Part shown: positions 17,407 to 26,547 of the stretch, piece after piece | Layout: the number at the start of each line of letters is the position of its first letter | How positions within the stretch are numbered: position 1 is the stretch's first letter | NCBI GenBank assembly: GCA_021796275.1 | Contig: JAJYOI010000019.1 | Location: 1-41,283, forward strand | Direction of reading: 5' to 3' | DNA: 41,283 bases | Source of the DNA: Bacteroidota bacterium | Lineage (GTDB): Bacteria > Bacteroidota > Ignavibacteria > UBA10030 > UBA8401 | Translations under genes and position numbers: made by a program | The notes under the pieces: generated by a model | The model's database searches: none | What the model saw: only the letters and a program-made list of their open reading frames with translations | What the model was told of the DNA's origin: nothing

Positions 17407-19488
17407 TTACTTCACCAGCACCATTCGCTTTGTCTCCACGTTTGCGCCTGAGCGAAGTTGGTAGAAATACACGTTGCTCGAAAGTTTACTCGCATCAAAA
17501 TTCACTTCGTACATTCCGGGGGATTTCCGCTCATTTACAAGTGTGGCAATTTCTCTTCCCAAAACGTCGTACACTTTCAGCGTTACAAATTCAGCATTAG
17601 ATATTCGGTATTCGATTTTCGTGTTCGGGTTGAATGGATTAGGATAGTTCTGGCTAAGGCTAAATCGCATCGGAACATCCGTCGGATGCTGTTTCACCGA
17701 TGTAATCATATCGGACAAAGAACGCTTCCAGACTCCGTTGGAAATGGTCGCAGCGAAGAGATCTGATCCGGAAACTGCAAGAGCCATGACGTAGCTGTCT
17801 GTCAGGCCGGTATTTTTTTCGGACCAGCCTGCACCATTATCGGTAGAAAGATAGAGACCGGTGTTGCCTGTATTGCTTGTCCCAGCAAAAATATTCGTGC
17901 CGGATGCAGCAAAGCAACTCACCCATGGCGCATTCGGGTATCCGGCCTGCGACCAGCTTGTACCATTGTCGGTGGAAAGATAAATACTGTTTCCTCTCAT
18001 GCCGGCATAAAGATGAGTACCATCTTCGCTGATACCAAGAGCATCAACATAAGAATTCTCGCCCAACCCGGAATCTACGGCGGCCCAGCTTACGCCATTG
18101 TCGCTGGAAAGAAAAACTCCGCCGCCAGCCGTTGCCACAAAAATATTCGTACCGGAAGCGAGAATTGCTCCCGTATATTGATTGGTTAACCCGGAGTCGG
18201 TGGGGATCCAGCTTGTGCCATTGTTGGTGGTGCGATAGACGCCGCTCGATGTTGTGGCAAAGAGACTTGTCCCGGAAACAGCGAGCTTGTTTACGTACAA
18301 ATTCGATAAGCCAGTGTTGACTGCATTCCAGCTTGTGCCGTTGTCCGTAGAAAGAAAAACTCCGCCGCCACTTGTTCCGGCAAATATATTTGCCGCGGAA
18401 ATTGCAATGCTTTGAACTGACAGGTTTGTCAACCCAGAATCAACTCTATTCCAACTTGTGCCGTTGTCGGTGGAAAGAAAGACTCCGCGGTTCTGAGTTC
18501 CGGCAAAAATATCCGAACCGCTAACCGTAAGCGAGTTAACACCAATGTTGATCAAGCCAGCATTGATTTCTGTCCAGTTCGCACCATTGTTGGTCGAAAG
18601 GAAAACTCCGTCTCCATTCGTTCCGGCAAAAAGATTTGTACCTGACACAGCAAGAGTGAAAACCTGCTTGTTGGTTAAACCGGTATCTACTGCACTCCAG
18701 CTTGCTCCTTTGTTGGCAGAAAGAAAGATACCATTTGTCGTTCCGGCAAAAAGATTTGTGTCGGAAACGATGAGCGACTTGACGGAAGTATAATTTGCCA
18801 GGCCTGTGTTCATTGCCGTCCAGTTTGTTCCATTGTTTGTAGAGCGAAAAACGCCATTGTTTGTCCCTGCAAAAAGCATTGTGTCGAAAATACAAAGCGC
18901 GTTTACGTACTTGTTGGTGAGCCCTGTATTCACCGCGGTCCAGTTTGTGCCTTTGTTGGTGGATCGGAAAACACCGCCATTTGAGGTTCCGGCATAAAGA
19001 ACAGTGTCGGATACAATAAGAGAGTAAATATAGGGGGTCGACAAACCGAAGTTCACGACAGACCACGTCTTTCCGGTATCAATGGAGCGATAAACACCGC
19101 TATACGTGCCGACGAAGAGTGTGGTATCGTTGAGTGCGGCAAAGGTGGTGATGTTCGTCATTGTACCCGATTTCGCCCAGCTTATCCCTCTGTCGGTAGA
19201 ATAAAAGAGTCCGCCTGTTTGAGTTCCGATAAAGACCAACGTATCGCGAGCAGCGACACACCAAGCCTGCATGTCTGTCAATCCTGCATTCACGGTGGTC
19301 CAGTTCGCTCCGTTATCGGTCGAGTGGAAAACTCCGCTTCCATATGTTGCGGCATAAATATCCGAGCCGGAAACGGCAAGCGTGCCGATGCTGCCGCCCG
19401 TTGGCCCGCTTGTCTGAACCCATTGAGCTTCAGATTGTTGAAACGCAATAATGGTAATTACAAACAATAACGAAAGTGCTTTTTTCAT
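17407..19488 (-). CDS. Secreted BNR/YCF48-like repeat protein with T9SS sorting domain
   Basis: A 693-residue protein with a signal peptide (MKKALSLLFVITIIAF, cleavage near SEAQ). Thirteen propeller-type repeats of about 43 residues follow, each with the pattern (L/R)ST(D/N)NGxxW and a preceding LFAGTxxGGVF; a fourteenth partial unit ends in NGVWKRSL. The C-terminal domain of about 85 residues begins FSLSQNYPNPFNPNT and ends VETKRMVLVK, a type A sorting signal that directs export through the type IX secretion system and anchoring or release at the cell surface. Such repeats resemble sialidase/photosystem-assembly-like blades, but no enzyme active site is seen; a surface adhesin or binding role is a guess. 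It lies downstream of a response regulator gene on the same strand with a 316-bp gap. Confidence 0.9.
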   Translation of the reverse strand: MKKALSLLFVITIIAFQQSEAQWVQTSGPTGGSIGTLAVSGSDIYAATYGSGVFHSTDNGANWTTVNAGLTDMQAWCVAARDTLVFIGTQTGGLFYSTDRGISWAKSGTMTNITTFAALNDTTLFVGTYSGVYRSIDTGKTWSVVNFGLSTPYIYSLIVSDTVLYAGTSNGGVFRSTNKGTNWTAVNTGLTNKYVNALCIFDTMLFAGTNNGVFRSTNNGTNWTAMNTGLANYTSVKSLIVSDTNLFAGTTNGIFLSANKGASWSAVDTGLTNKQVFTLAVSGTNLFAGTNGDGVFLSTNNGANWTEINAGLINIGVNSLTVSGSDIFAGTQNRGVFLSTDNGTSWNRVDSGLTNLSVQSIAISAANIFAGTSGGGVFLSTDNGTSWNAVNTGLSNLYVNKLAVSGTSLFATTSSGVYRTTNNGTSWIPTDSGLTNQYTGAILASGTNIFVATAGGGVFLSSDNGVSWAAVDSGLGENSYVDALGISEDGTHLYAGMRGNSIYLSTDNGTSWSQAGYPNAPWVSCFAASGTNIFAGTSNTGNTGLYLSTDNGAGWSEKNTGLTDSYVMALAVSGSDLFAATISNGVWKRSLSDMITSVKQHPTDVPMRFSLSQNYPNPFNPNTKIEYRISNAEFVTLKVYDVLGREIATLVNERKSPGMYEVNFDASKLSSNVYFYQLRSGANVETKRMVLVK

Positions 19489-19678
19489 TTTGACTGCCTT
19501 TTTCTATTTGAATTTTTGGAATTTAAAACCGGCAATTATTGAACGCCGCCGATTGCGACGCAGAGAAATCTGGAAATTGCCCGTGCGATGTGAACGATTT
19601 TTCTGTTTTTCAATTCAGCGATTCGTTTTCGTTCCGCATTGCCGTGAAAATACTACACAGCACGCTCCCATACAATCG

Positions 19679-19693
19679 CACAAAAGTAGTAAT
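19679..19693 (-). promoter_or_regulatory. Recurring promoter-like motif, copy 2
   Basis: Reads ATTACTACTTTTGTG on the minus strand, identical to the copy at 20512-20526. TACTTTTG is an exact match to the Bacteroidota -7 form TAnnTTTG. It is 190 bp upstream of the T9SS repeat protein start and in the right orientation. A -33 TTG at the usual spacing is not evident. Confidence 0.45.
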
Positions 19694-19740
19694 TTTTATC
19701 CAGGGAAGATGGAAAAGGAAAAATGGATTGTGAAACTTTT

Positions 19741-19753
19741 CCGCCAGAGGCGG
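19741..19753. repeat. Short intergenic palindrome, copy 1
   Basis: CCGCCAGAGGCGG is a 5-bp inverted repeat around AGA. The same 13-mer occurs at 40055-40067, also intergenic. Two copies in 41 kb of otherwise unrelated intergenic DNA suggest a dispersed small palindromic element, but this window alone cannot show the copy number. Confidence 0.5.
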
Positions 19754-19804
19754 GACTTGAAACTTGAATCCTGAATCTTAAATCTCGGGACCCAAATCTC
19801 ACTC

Positions 19805-20494
19805 TCACCTGTTCAAATATTTCAACACGGCTTCGGTGCGGGAGCGAACGTGGAGTTTTTCGTAGATGTTGCGGAGGTGCGTGCGAACGGTTTCAATGCT
19901 GATTGAAAGAGCATCGGCGATTTCTTTGTAGCGGTAGCCTTTGGCAAGATAGGAGAGAATTTCCAGCTCTCGCTTGCTCAGATTTTCCGTATCCTTTGAT
20001 GAAACACCCATCATTTGAAACGCATGAACCACCTTGCGCGCAATTCCTGTTGACATCGGCGAGCCGCCGTTGTGCAAATCCTGAATTGCTTCAAGCAATT
20101 TTACCGGCGGCGTTTTTTTCAGCAAATAACCGCTCGCGCCTGCAAGAATTGATTTAAAGATTTGGTCTTCATCTTCAAATACCGTGAGCATCATAACCTG
20201 AAGGGCGGGAAGCAGTGCTTTCAATTTCTGAATACATTCAATTCCCGACATGCCGGGCAGATTGATATCCATCAACACAACGTCGGGAAGTTCATCGGGA
20301 ATTTTGGCAAGCGCTTCTTCTGCATCCGGATAAATACCGATGCACTGAAACCCATCCGAGCCATTGATCAGTGCCGCCAGCCCGTTTCTGATTTCTGCAA
20401 TATCTTCTACGATGGCAACGGTAATCACGTGAGTTTCATTTCGCTGTTCTGAATGCATTTGCCTGCGGTGTGGCTGTGAAATATATGCGGTCAT
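19805..20494 (-). CDS. NarL/FixJ-family response regulator
   Basis: A 229-residue regulator. The receiver domain begins VITVAIVED (residues 24-32) and has the phosphoacceptor Asp in DVVLMDINLPGMSG, the conserved Thr in MLTVFEDEDQ and the Lys in YLLKKTPP. The C-terminal LuxR-type helix-turn-helix has LSKRELEILSYLAKGYRYKEI and SIETVRTHLRNIYEKLHV. It binds DNA on phosphorylation, probably by the sensor kinase encoded 33 bp upstream on the same strand. The start at 20494 has no Shine-Dalgarno; an in-frame ATG at 20458 preceded by GCAGG is a fair alternative and would remove 12 residues outside the receiver domain. Targets are unknown; the T9SS repeat gene downstream is one candidate (inference). 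Confidence 0.93.
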   Translation of the reverse strand: MTAYISQPHRRQMHSEQRNETHVITVAIVEDIAEIRNGLAALINGSDGFQCIGIYPDAEEALAKIPDELPDVVLMDINLPGMSGIECIQKLKALLPALQVMMLTVFEDEDQIFKSILAGASGYLLKKTPPVKLLEAIQDLHNGGSPMSTGIARKVVHAFQMMGVSSKDTENLSKRELEILSYLAKGYRYKEIADALSISIETVRTHLRNIYEKLHVRSRTEAVLKYLNR

Positions 20495-20511
20495 ATAAGC
20501 GCAATCAATAC

Positions 20512-20526
20512 CACAAAAGTAGTAAT
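20512..20526 (-). promoter_or_regulatory. Recurring promoter-like motif, copy 3
   Basis: Reads ATTACTACTTTTGTG on the minus strand and lies in the 33-bp gap between the sensor kinase stop and the response regulator start. If used as a promoter, the transcript would start about 10-15 nt before the ATG at 20494, letting the regulator be made separately from the kinase. Confidence 0.4.
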
Positions 20527-20527
20527 G

Positions 20528-23500
20528 TTATACCGCGCCGCGCGAAAGCGGAACAGAGATAATTGCCTTTGTTCCTTTATTTTCACAAGAATCCAGGGTA
20601 AACTCACCGTTAAGCGCTTCAATCCTTTTGCGCATGTTCATCAAACCGTTACCGAAGCCGGAAATTGTTGATGGATTGAACCCTTTGCCGTTATCATATA
20701 ACGCGAGATGAAATTGATTGTTTTCTATGCTGATCTCCACATCAACCTTTGTTGCGGCAGAATGTTTAACGATGTTGTTCGCCGCTTCTTTCGCCGTAAG
20801 AAAAATATTCCGGCGAAACTTCGCGGTCAGTTTTTGAAGCGGCAGTGTTTCGGCAAGAACAAACCGGGCGTCAATGCCCGCCATTTCAAAATATTCAGCG
20901 AGAAATTCATGCAGATACGCGGCAAGATTTTCGAGCTTGTCGTTTTTCGGATCAATCGCCCAGATAATTTGGCTCATATTGTCAACAACATTGCGCGCAG
21001 TTTCGGAAATTTTCTCTACGTGTTTCTCCGTTTCACCCGATGGATGAAGATCGCGCTTCACCAACTCGCTGAGGATTGCGATTTGTGTCAGGCTCGATCC
21101 GATCTCGTCGTGCATGTCCTGCGAGATGCGGGTGCGTTCATATTCCAACGCGCGTTGATGCTGAAGCTCTTGAATTTTCCGCCGTACGCGGCGCAGCGTC
21201 ATATACCGCGCCCCGCCGCCAACAAAACCAAGCGTCAGCAACAGTGCGATAAACCGAAACCACCATGTTTGCCAAAACGGCGGTACAATTTGGATCAGAA
21301 TTGATGCACCGGTATTATTCCATGCACCGTCATTGTTCGATGCCTTCACCCGAAATACGTACTCGCCGGGATCAATATTTGTGAAACGCACCTGACGTTC
21401 CGTGCCGAGATTTATCCAGCGGGCATCAAACCCTTCCAATTTATAAGCATACTGATTTTTTTCCGGCTGAGTATAGTTTAACGCCACAAAGGAAATGGTG
21501 AAATCATTGTCGTCATAGTTTAAAACTACTGTATCGCCTTCTGCAAGACTTCCTCCGTTAAACACGTTCCCTTTTCTTGTCTTCATCACCGTGATATCTA
21601 CCGGCGGAATGTACGGATTATCGTGTATCGAATCTGGGAAGAATGCCGTCAAACCGTTGACACCTCCGAAAAACATTTCGCCGTTGCTTCCCTTACAATA
21701 AGCGCCAGTGTTGAACTCGTTCGCTTGCAATCCATCGGTCACATCGAAATTTCGGAATTGCCTCCCCGCTGGATTATGCGGCGTGAACCGGGATAAGCCG
21801 CCGTTTGTGCTAATCCAAAGATTGCCGTGGTCGTCTCCCAAAACTCCATAAATGAAATCGTTTGCAAGCCCGTTCCGTTCTGTAAAACGCGTGAAGGCTT
21901 CTTTCTGCGGATTATACCGATTCAATCCCTCTTCCGTACCAAGCCAAAGTGCGCCGGTAGAATCTTCCCAAATACTCCGTATGCTTCCATTGCTCAGCGC
22001 GTGCATTGCCGGAGAATTTGAAGAATATCTGACAACAGAAAGAGTGCGTGTATCAATTTTTATCAACCCGCCGCCGGCGCCGCCGCCCCACATGATGCCG
22101 GCGCTCGAATAATGAAGTGCCCACAAATCGTCCGGCAGGTTTGGAATGTGTGCGATGCGATCTGTTTCAATGCGTCTTATAAAAACACCGTTTGTTGCAG
22201 CAATCCACAGATTTTTTTCTCCATCAAAAGCAAGTGCATGCACATCATCAAAGTTTGTCGCAAGCTGATAATGAGGCAAAACGAAATGTGTGAATTGTTC
22301 TGTTTCCGGATCGAATTTATCAATGCCGTTTCCTTCCGCAAGCCAAAGGGCGCCCGCAGCATCTTCAACGATGGAAAACACGTTGTCATTTGAAATGCTG
22401 TTTCGATTGCGAGGGCCGTGTTGATAGTGTTTCCACGTGCCGCTTTTCTTGTCGAAACAATTCAGCCCGCCGTGAATTGTTCCGACCCATAGCCGGCCTT
22501 TCCGATCTTCATAAATAGATTTTAAAAAATTTCCGCTTATGCTGTTCGCGTCGAACGGATTGTGAGCATAATGAACAAATTGCTTTCGATGAGGATCGGC
22601 AAAGCTGACACCGCCGCCGTCGGTTCCGATCCACACTATTCCGGAACGATCAACAAAAATTGTTTTAATGAGATCGAAGCTTAAGCTGTTGTTGTTGCCC
22701 GCATTATGAATAAACTGTGTTGCGTAACCTGACTCGCGTGCAATTCTAAACACTCCTTCGCCATATGTTCCAATCCACAGATTGTCATTGCTGTCGTTTT
22801 CAACAGCCGCTACGAGAGAGTGGCGCAGCATTGTAAGTGTTTCAGGCGCCGCTTTGATCAACAGCTCGCGCCAGCGCACAACGTGTGATGGAAAATGAAA
22901 CTCCAGCAGCCTGCGTCCAAATTCACTTGTGCCTAGCCACACTGTGTTCGGTTCATTTTCAATAATGCTGTTCACACCGAGGTTTAATCTGCGGCGCGGG
23001 TTTTCAAATAACGGATAGGGAAGAATTATTTTCCTCCTGCGGTCAACGCTCCACAATCCATCGCTTGTCGCTGCCCACAACCGCCCTTCTTTATCTTCAA
23101 AGATGGAATTAATTTCTGCGATTGTTGGGCTATTTGTTTCCCCGTTTCGATAAACATGAAATTGGTTTATTCGGGTTTGCGGGGGTGAGCCGACTTCACA
23201 TGCAACAAGAGTATTGCTTCCAATGAAAAGCGTTCCGGTTTTATCTTCGAACATGCTGGTTATTCCACCCACAATCGCGTCCGTGGAATCTTCGTTTCGC
23301 AGGTTGTAACGAAGGAATGTCCCCGTGGAACGGTTAAAGAGATTCAATCCGCGGTCTGTGCCTACCCACAGATTCCCTTTCCTGTCTTCAAAGATTGACC
23401 GAATAGTGCTGTTGCTCAGCGTGGTCGAATCGGATTGGCGGTGCTTGAAAACGGTAAATGAGTGACCATCATAGCGGTTTAGTCCGTCGGCGGTGCCGAA

Positions 23501-23692
23501 CCACATAAATCCTTCGTGGTCCTGATACACAACATAAACAGAGTTCTGTGATAATCCAGATTCAACTGAAAGATGCCCGAATTTTACATTGCTTGACTGG
23601 GAAAACAACGGCAAACACCATGTCGTGTTAAGCAAGAGCGTTATCAGCCCGGAATGCAAAAAATTTCTGACTGTTGAAATATACTTTTTCAT
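20528..23692 (-). CDS. Two-component sensor histidine kinase with periplasmic Reg_prop propeller
   Basis: A 1054-residue sensor (start taken at the ATG at 23692). It has a signal peptide (MKKYISTVRNFLHSGLITLLL, split here by its hydrophobic core), then two-component regulator propeller blades such as GFMWFGTADGLNRYDG, GNLWVGTDRGLNLF, GIVWIGTDGGGVSF and GALWLGTEEGLNRYNP, then a Y_Y_Y domain ending in ASNNDGAWN. One membrane helix (about 809-831) follows, then a HisKA_3 dimerisation domain with the phosphoacceptor His861 in ISQDMHDEIGSSLTQ, and a HATPase_c domain with N box KEAANNIVKHS, YDNGKGF and GFGNGLMNM. The topology places the propeller in the periplasm. Similar kinases sense polysaccharides in Bacteroides, but the ligand here is unknown. 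An upstream ATG at 23761 would add 23 residues before the signal peptide and is unlikely. Confidence 0.93.
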   Translation of the reverse strand: MKKYISTVRNFLHSGLITLLLNTTWCLPLFSQSSNVKFGHLSVESGLSQNSVYVVYQDHEGFMWFGTADGLNRYDGHSFTVFKHRQSDSTTLSNSTIRSIFEDRKGNLWVGTDRGLNLFNRSTGTFLRYNLRNEDSTDAIVGGITSMFEDKTGTLFIGSNTLVACEVGSPPQTRINQFHVYRNGETNSPTIAEINSIFEDKEGRLWAATSDGLWSVDRRRKIILPYPLFENPRRRLNLGVNSIIENEPNTVWLGTSEFGRRLLEFHFPSHVVRWRELLIKAAPETLTMLRHSLVAAVENDSNDNLWIGTYGEGVFRIARESGYATQFIHNAGNNNSLSFDLIKTIFVDRSGIVWIGTDGGGVSFADPHRKQFVHYAHNPFDANSISGNFLKSIYEDRKGRLWVGTIHGGLNCFDKKSGTWKHYQHGPRNRNSISNDNVFSIVEDAAGALWLAEGNGIDKFDPETEQFTHFVLPHYQLATNFDDVHALAFDGEKNLWIAATNGVFIRRIETDRIAHIPNLPDDLWALHYSSAGIMWGGGAGGGLIKIDTRTLSVVRYSSNSPAMHALSNGSIRSIWEDSTGALWLGTEEGLNRYNPQKEAFTRFTERNGLANDFIYGVLGDDHGNLWISTNGGLSRFTPHNPAGRQFRNFDVTDGLQANEFNTGAYCKGSNGEMFFGGVNGLTAFFPDSIHDNPYIPPVDITVMKTRKGNVFNGGSLAEGDTVVLNYDDNDFTISFVALNYTQPEKNQYAYKLEGFDARWINLGTERQVRFTNIDPGEYVFRVKASNNDGAWNNTGASILIQIVPPFWQTWWFRFIALLLTLGFVGGGARYMTLRRVRRKIQELQHQRALEYERTRISQDMHDEIGSSLTQIAILSELVKRDLHPSGETEKHVEKISETARNVVDNMSQIIWAIDPKNDKLENLAAYLHEFLAEYFEMAGIDARFVLAETLPLQKLTAKFRRNIFLTAKEAANNIVKHSAATKVDVEISIENNQFHLALYDNGKGFNPSTISGFGNGLMNMRKRIEALNGEFTLDSCENKGTKAIISVPLSRGAV

Positions 23693-23820
23693 TTTATGTG
23701 TTTCCCAAAATAGCTTTTCGGGCAATGGAAGGCAATATGCAACCTTGACTTTCAGAATCAAATTAGAGAAATTCCCATTGTACGGTTGTAGTCTTCTGCT
23801 GATTTCATACGGAGGTTGAC

Positions 23821-24606
23821 ATGCCAGACGAAATTTCTAAAAAGAATAATTTAGAGTGGGGATGGGTTGTTGTTGGAACTGTTGTTAGTGTCGTTTTAGC
23901 GACGTTCCTTTTTTACATCATGTCTGAAACTTTTCACACGTACTACATTCCAATGTTCATTGGATTGTTGTCGTTTGTCATTATGGGAATTATCATCGGT
24001 TACAAATCGGCTGGTTATACCGTGCGCGAGCCGGCGATCGGCGGATTACTGGCGATGATCATTCTCATTGTCCTTTTCCATTATCTCTTCGATTACAATC
24101 CGCCCGAAGGACAAATGATCGCCGCGCCAATTGCCGGGTTCCTTCTTGCGCTGCTCGGCGGCTGGGTTGGCGAAGAGCTACAGGGCACCGCTGAACGCAT
24201 TAAACAAATGAAAATAAATCAAAAAGCCGGAGGACTTGAATGGGCGTGGGTGATTGCGGGTGCGGTTATCGGTTTTATTCTCAACAATATTCTGGTTTTT
24301 GGTTTTTTCGTTTTGCTTGCGTACGGTATAACCGGAATTTTAGTTTCGCTTGGCGTAAGTTTTGTTATTACCGGATATATTGTCGGATATAAATCTCCCG
24401 GCGTGACAATACTTGAAGCGGCGCTTGCCGGTGTTGTGGGTGTTATCCTAAATTTCTTTTCCCTTTATTACGGCTTCGGTGCGGACGATATTCCTGTGTC
24501 GTACATGATTATCGGTTTGGCGGGCGGGTTTATTTTGTCGCTTCTCGGCGGCTGGCTGGGCGAGGCGGCTCAAAAACATGTTGAATCAAAAGCTGCACAG
24601 GCGTAA
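23821..24606 (+). CDS. Internally duplicated polytopic membrane protein, function unknown
   Basis: A 261-residue hydrophobic protein made of two homologous halves. Residues 11-121 and 139-251 align by eye: LEWGWVVVGTVV with LEWAWVIAGAVI, IGYKSAGYTVREPAIGGLL with VGYKSPGVTILEAALAGVV, and GFLLALLGGWVGEELQ with GFILSLLGGWLGEAAQ. Each half has about three to four membrane segments, joined by a short charged linker (GTAERIKQMKINQKAGG). The repeated GYKS and LLGGW(V/L)GE motifs are probably at a helix boundary. I do not recognise the family beyond a general likeness to DUF5518/TIGR04086-type proteins, which I cannot confirm. The start has GGAGG 5 nt upstream. It is divergent from the sensor kinase gene, with its ATG 128 bp from that start. 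Confidence 0.8.
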   Translation: MPDEISKKNNLEWGWVVVGTVVSVVLATFLFYIMSETFHTYYIPMFIGLLSFVIMGIIIGYKSAGYTVREPAIGGLLAMIILIVLFHYLFDYNPPEGQMIAAPIAGFLLALLGGWVGEELQGTAERIKQMKINQKAGGLEWAWVIAGAVIGFILNNILVFGFFVLLAYGITGILVSLGVSFVITGYIVGYKSPGVTILEAALAGVVGVILNFFSLYYGFGADDIPVSYMIIGLAGGFILSLLGGWLGEAAQKHVESKAAQA

Positions 24607-24624
24607 GAAAAAAATTTCTCTCAC

Positions 24625-24671
24625 AAAATAAAAATGCCGGAGCTTTTAAGTAACTCCGTCATTTTTATTTT
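24625..24671. terminator. Bidirectional intrinsic terminator
   Basis: AAAATAAAAATGCCGGAG (24625-24642) pairs with CTCCGTCATTTTTATTTT (24654-24671) with a single mismatch. The A-rich and T-rich flanks give a T tract on both strands. It separates the converging genes ending at 24606 (plus) and 24683 (minus). Confidence 0.85.
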
Positions 24672-24682
24672 GCTGTTATTCA

Positions 24683-26512
24683 CTACTTCCGCTTTGACTT
24701 CTCTGCAAGATTGCGCGAGAGTGCATCCATCAAAGACGTCTTGCGTTTTTTCTGCGGCACTTTTTGCATCGGCTCTTTGTCGTGCTGCTTATTGATGAGA
24801 AGCTGTTGACCGATTGAGAGAACATTGAACACAAAATAATACAAGTTCAATCCCGACGGAAGATTGTTGAAGATGAGCATCATCATCACCGGCATCATCC
24901 AGACCATTGCTTTCTGACGCGGATCTTTCACCGTCATTTTCTGCTGAATAAACATTGTCACTGCCATCAACAGTGCGAGTCCGCTGATCTGATGCATTCC
25001 GATAAACGGAATTGTGAATGGGAGTTGCACAATCGGGTCGGGAGTGGAAAGGTCGGTAATCCACCACATAAAACCAGCCTGCCGTAATTCAATGGAGTTG
25101 GTAAAAACGGCATACAGCGCGTACAGAATCGGCATCTGAAGCAGCATTGGCAAGCAGCCTCCCGCCGGATTCACGCCATAGTCGCGGTACAGTTTCATCA
25201 CTTGCTCATTCATCTTCGCCGGTTCATCTTTGTATTTTGCGCGAATTTCCTCCATCATCGGCTGAAGCGATTGCATTTTTTTCATCGACTTCATGCTGGT
25301 TTTCGTGAGCGGGTTGAGCGCGACTTTCACAATGATCGAAAAAACAATGATAACGATGCCGAAGTTTGAGATGAATGAATGCAAAAACCGAAACAACGGA
25401 ATGAAGACGTATTCTGTAATCGGGCGCAGCCACGACCATCCTAAACTGATAATGTTATCAAGCCCGCGATTCATTCCTTTGATGAGCTTGAAATCCAGCG
25501 GACCGAGAAACACCGTAAAGGAAACATTGCGGTCACTTGCATTCTGAAACGGCATTTTCAACGCGATGGAATACCGTTTCACAACACCGTTGTTCGGCTC
25601 GCTGATGTGCTCACCTTCAAGATATGCGCCGTCGGCTTTCTTGTTATGTGTAAGAAGGGCAACGCCAAAGTACTTTGTTGTACTTGCTACCCACTCGGTG
25701 GTCCCATTGGTGTTCGATGTCGGCGTTTCACCCTGCGACGATGCATCAATCTCGGTTACTTCTCCGCCTGCGTATGAATACGCCTTTGAATATCGCGATT
25801 CTTCAAGACTGTTATATTCGGCATATTGTAAGCCGTCTTCCCAGACAAGCTGATATTCATAATTTGCGATGATGCTTTCCATGTTGTCAAATTGAAAATC
25901 AGCATCAAACGTATATGTGCCGTTTTTGAAAATGAGTGTTTTAACAATGCGACCCGGTCCGGCGTTCAACGTAAAATCAATTTTGTATTCATTGTCGCCG
26001 GAAAGATGAATATAGGTTGCCGGTGTGCTTGTTTGAAAATAAAGACTTTTTGTATCAATCAGTTTACCGTCCGACGAGGTGAAGAGCAGGCTGAAATCAC
26101 CACCTTTACCGCTTGGCACTAATTCCACCGGACTTTGATTCCATGTCTTATACTTTTTAAGCTCCCACTTTTTAATGACACCGCCGCGTGTGGAAACTTC
26201 TGCGATATAGTGATCGGTTTCGATGGTGATCGTGCGTTCATTGCCCACTGCGGCACCGGAAAAAAATTTTCCAAGCGAATCCTGCAACGCAGCAGTCGTT
26301 GCCGATGTCGGTCGGGCTTGAATGTTTTTTTCCGTGTTGACCGATTGTTTAGGAAGTAATTGAATTTGCTTCGACGAATCTGTTGTGGCAAGTGAAGTGG
26401 TGCCGGTTTTAGACGGAGGCACTTGCTTCGGCGCCGACCACCACATCCACACCATCAACACAACGGCAATCAAAATAAAACCAAGCGTTGTCTGTCTATC
26501 CATTTGATTCAT
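24683..26512 (-). CDS. yidC: Membrane protein insertase YidC (Gram-negative type)
   Basis: A 609-residue insertase that places membrane proteins in the inner membrane, alone or with SecYEG. The N-terminal anchor is DRQTTLGFILIAVVLMVWMWW, followed by the large periplasmic beta domain (about 85-360) typical of Gram-negative YidC, and the C-terminal core with SNFGIVIIVFSIIVKVALNPL, KMQSLQPMMEEIRAKYKDEP, GVNPAGGCLPMLLQMPILYALY and NLPSGLNLYYFVFN. The tail is basic. Start at 26512 has GGAG at 8 nt; a second in-frame ATG at 26503 also has AAAGG upstream. It is the last gene of the rpmH-rnpA-yidD-yidC operon, 35 bp after yidD. Confidence 0.97.
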   Translation of the reverse strand: MNQMDRQTTLGFILIAVVLMVWMWWSAPKQVPPSKTGTTSLATTDSSKQIQLLPKQSVNTEKNIQARPTSATTAALQDSLGKFFSGAAVGNERTITIETDHYIAEVSTRGGVIKKWELKKYKTWNQSPVELVPSGKGGDFSLLFTSSDGKLIDTKSLYFQTSTPATYIHLSGDNEYKIDFTLNAGPGRIVKTLIFKNGTYTFDADFQFDNMESIIANYEYQLVWEDGLQYAEYNSLEESRYSKAYSYAGGEVTEIDASSQGETPTSNTNGTTEWVASTTKYFGVALLTHNKKADGAYLEGEHISEPNNGVVKRYSIALKMPFQNASDRNVSFTVFLGPLDFKLIKGMNRGLDNIISLGWSWLRPITEYVFIPLFRFLHSFISNFGIVIIVFSIIVKVALNPLTKTSMKSMKKMQSLQPMMEEIRAKYKDEPAKMNEQVMKLYRDYGVNPAGGCLPMLLQMPILYALYAVFTNSIELRQAGFMWWITDLSTPDPIVQLPFTIPFIGMHQISGLALLMAVTMFIQQKMTVKDPRQKAMVWMMPVMMMLIFNNLPSGLNLYYFVFNVLSIGQQLLINKQHDKEPMQKVPQKKRKTSLMDALSRNLAEKSKRK

Positions 26513-26547
26513 TACCTTTGCTCCAAGTCAATTTCTGCGTGAGATAA

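Larger units (their letters stand above)
19489..19804. other. 316-bp intergenic region upstream of the T9SS repeat gene
   Basis: No gene is supported here. It holds the recurring motif at 19679-19693 and a small palindrome CCGCCAGAGGCGG at 19741-19753 that recurs at 40055-40067. The stretch after the palindrome (19755-19800) has short near-repeats of the form CTTGAATCCTGAATCTTAAATCTC. It presumably carries the promoter and a roughly 180-nt 5' UTR of the minus-strand gene starting at 19488. Confidence 0.6.

Noticed and set aside
23693-23761. Upstream extension of the sensor kinase start
   Set aside because: It would place 23 residues before a clear signal peptide; the ATG at 23692 starts directly with the Lys-rich n-region.
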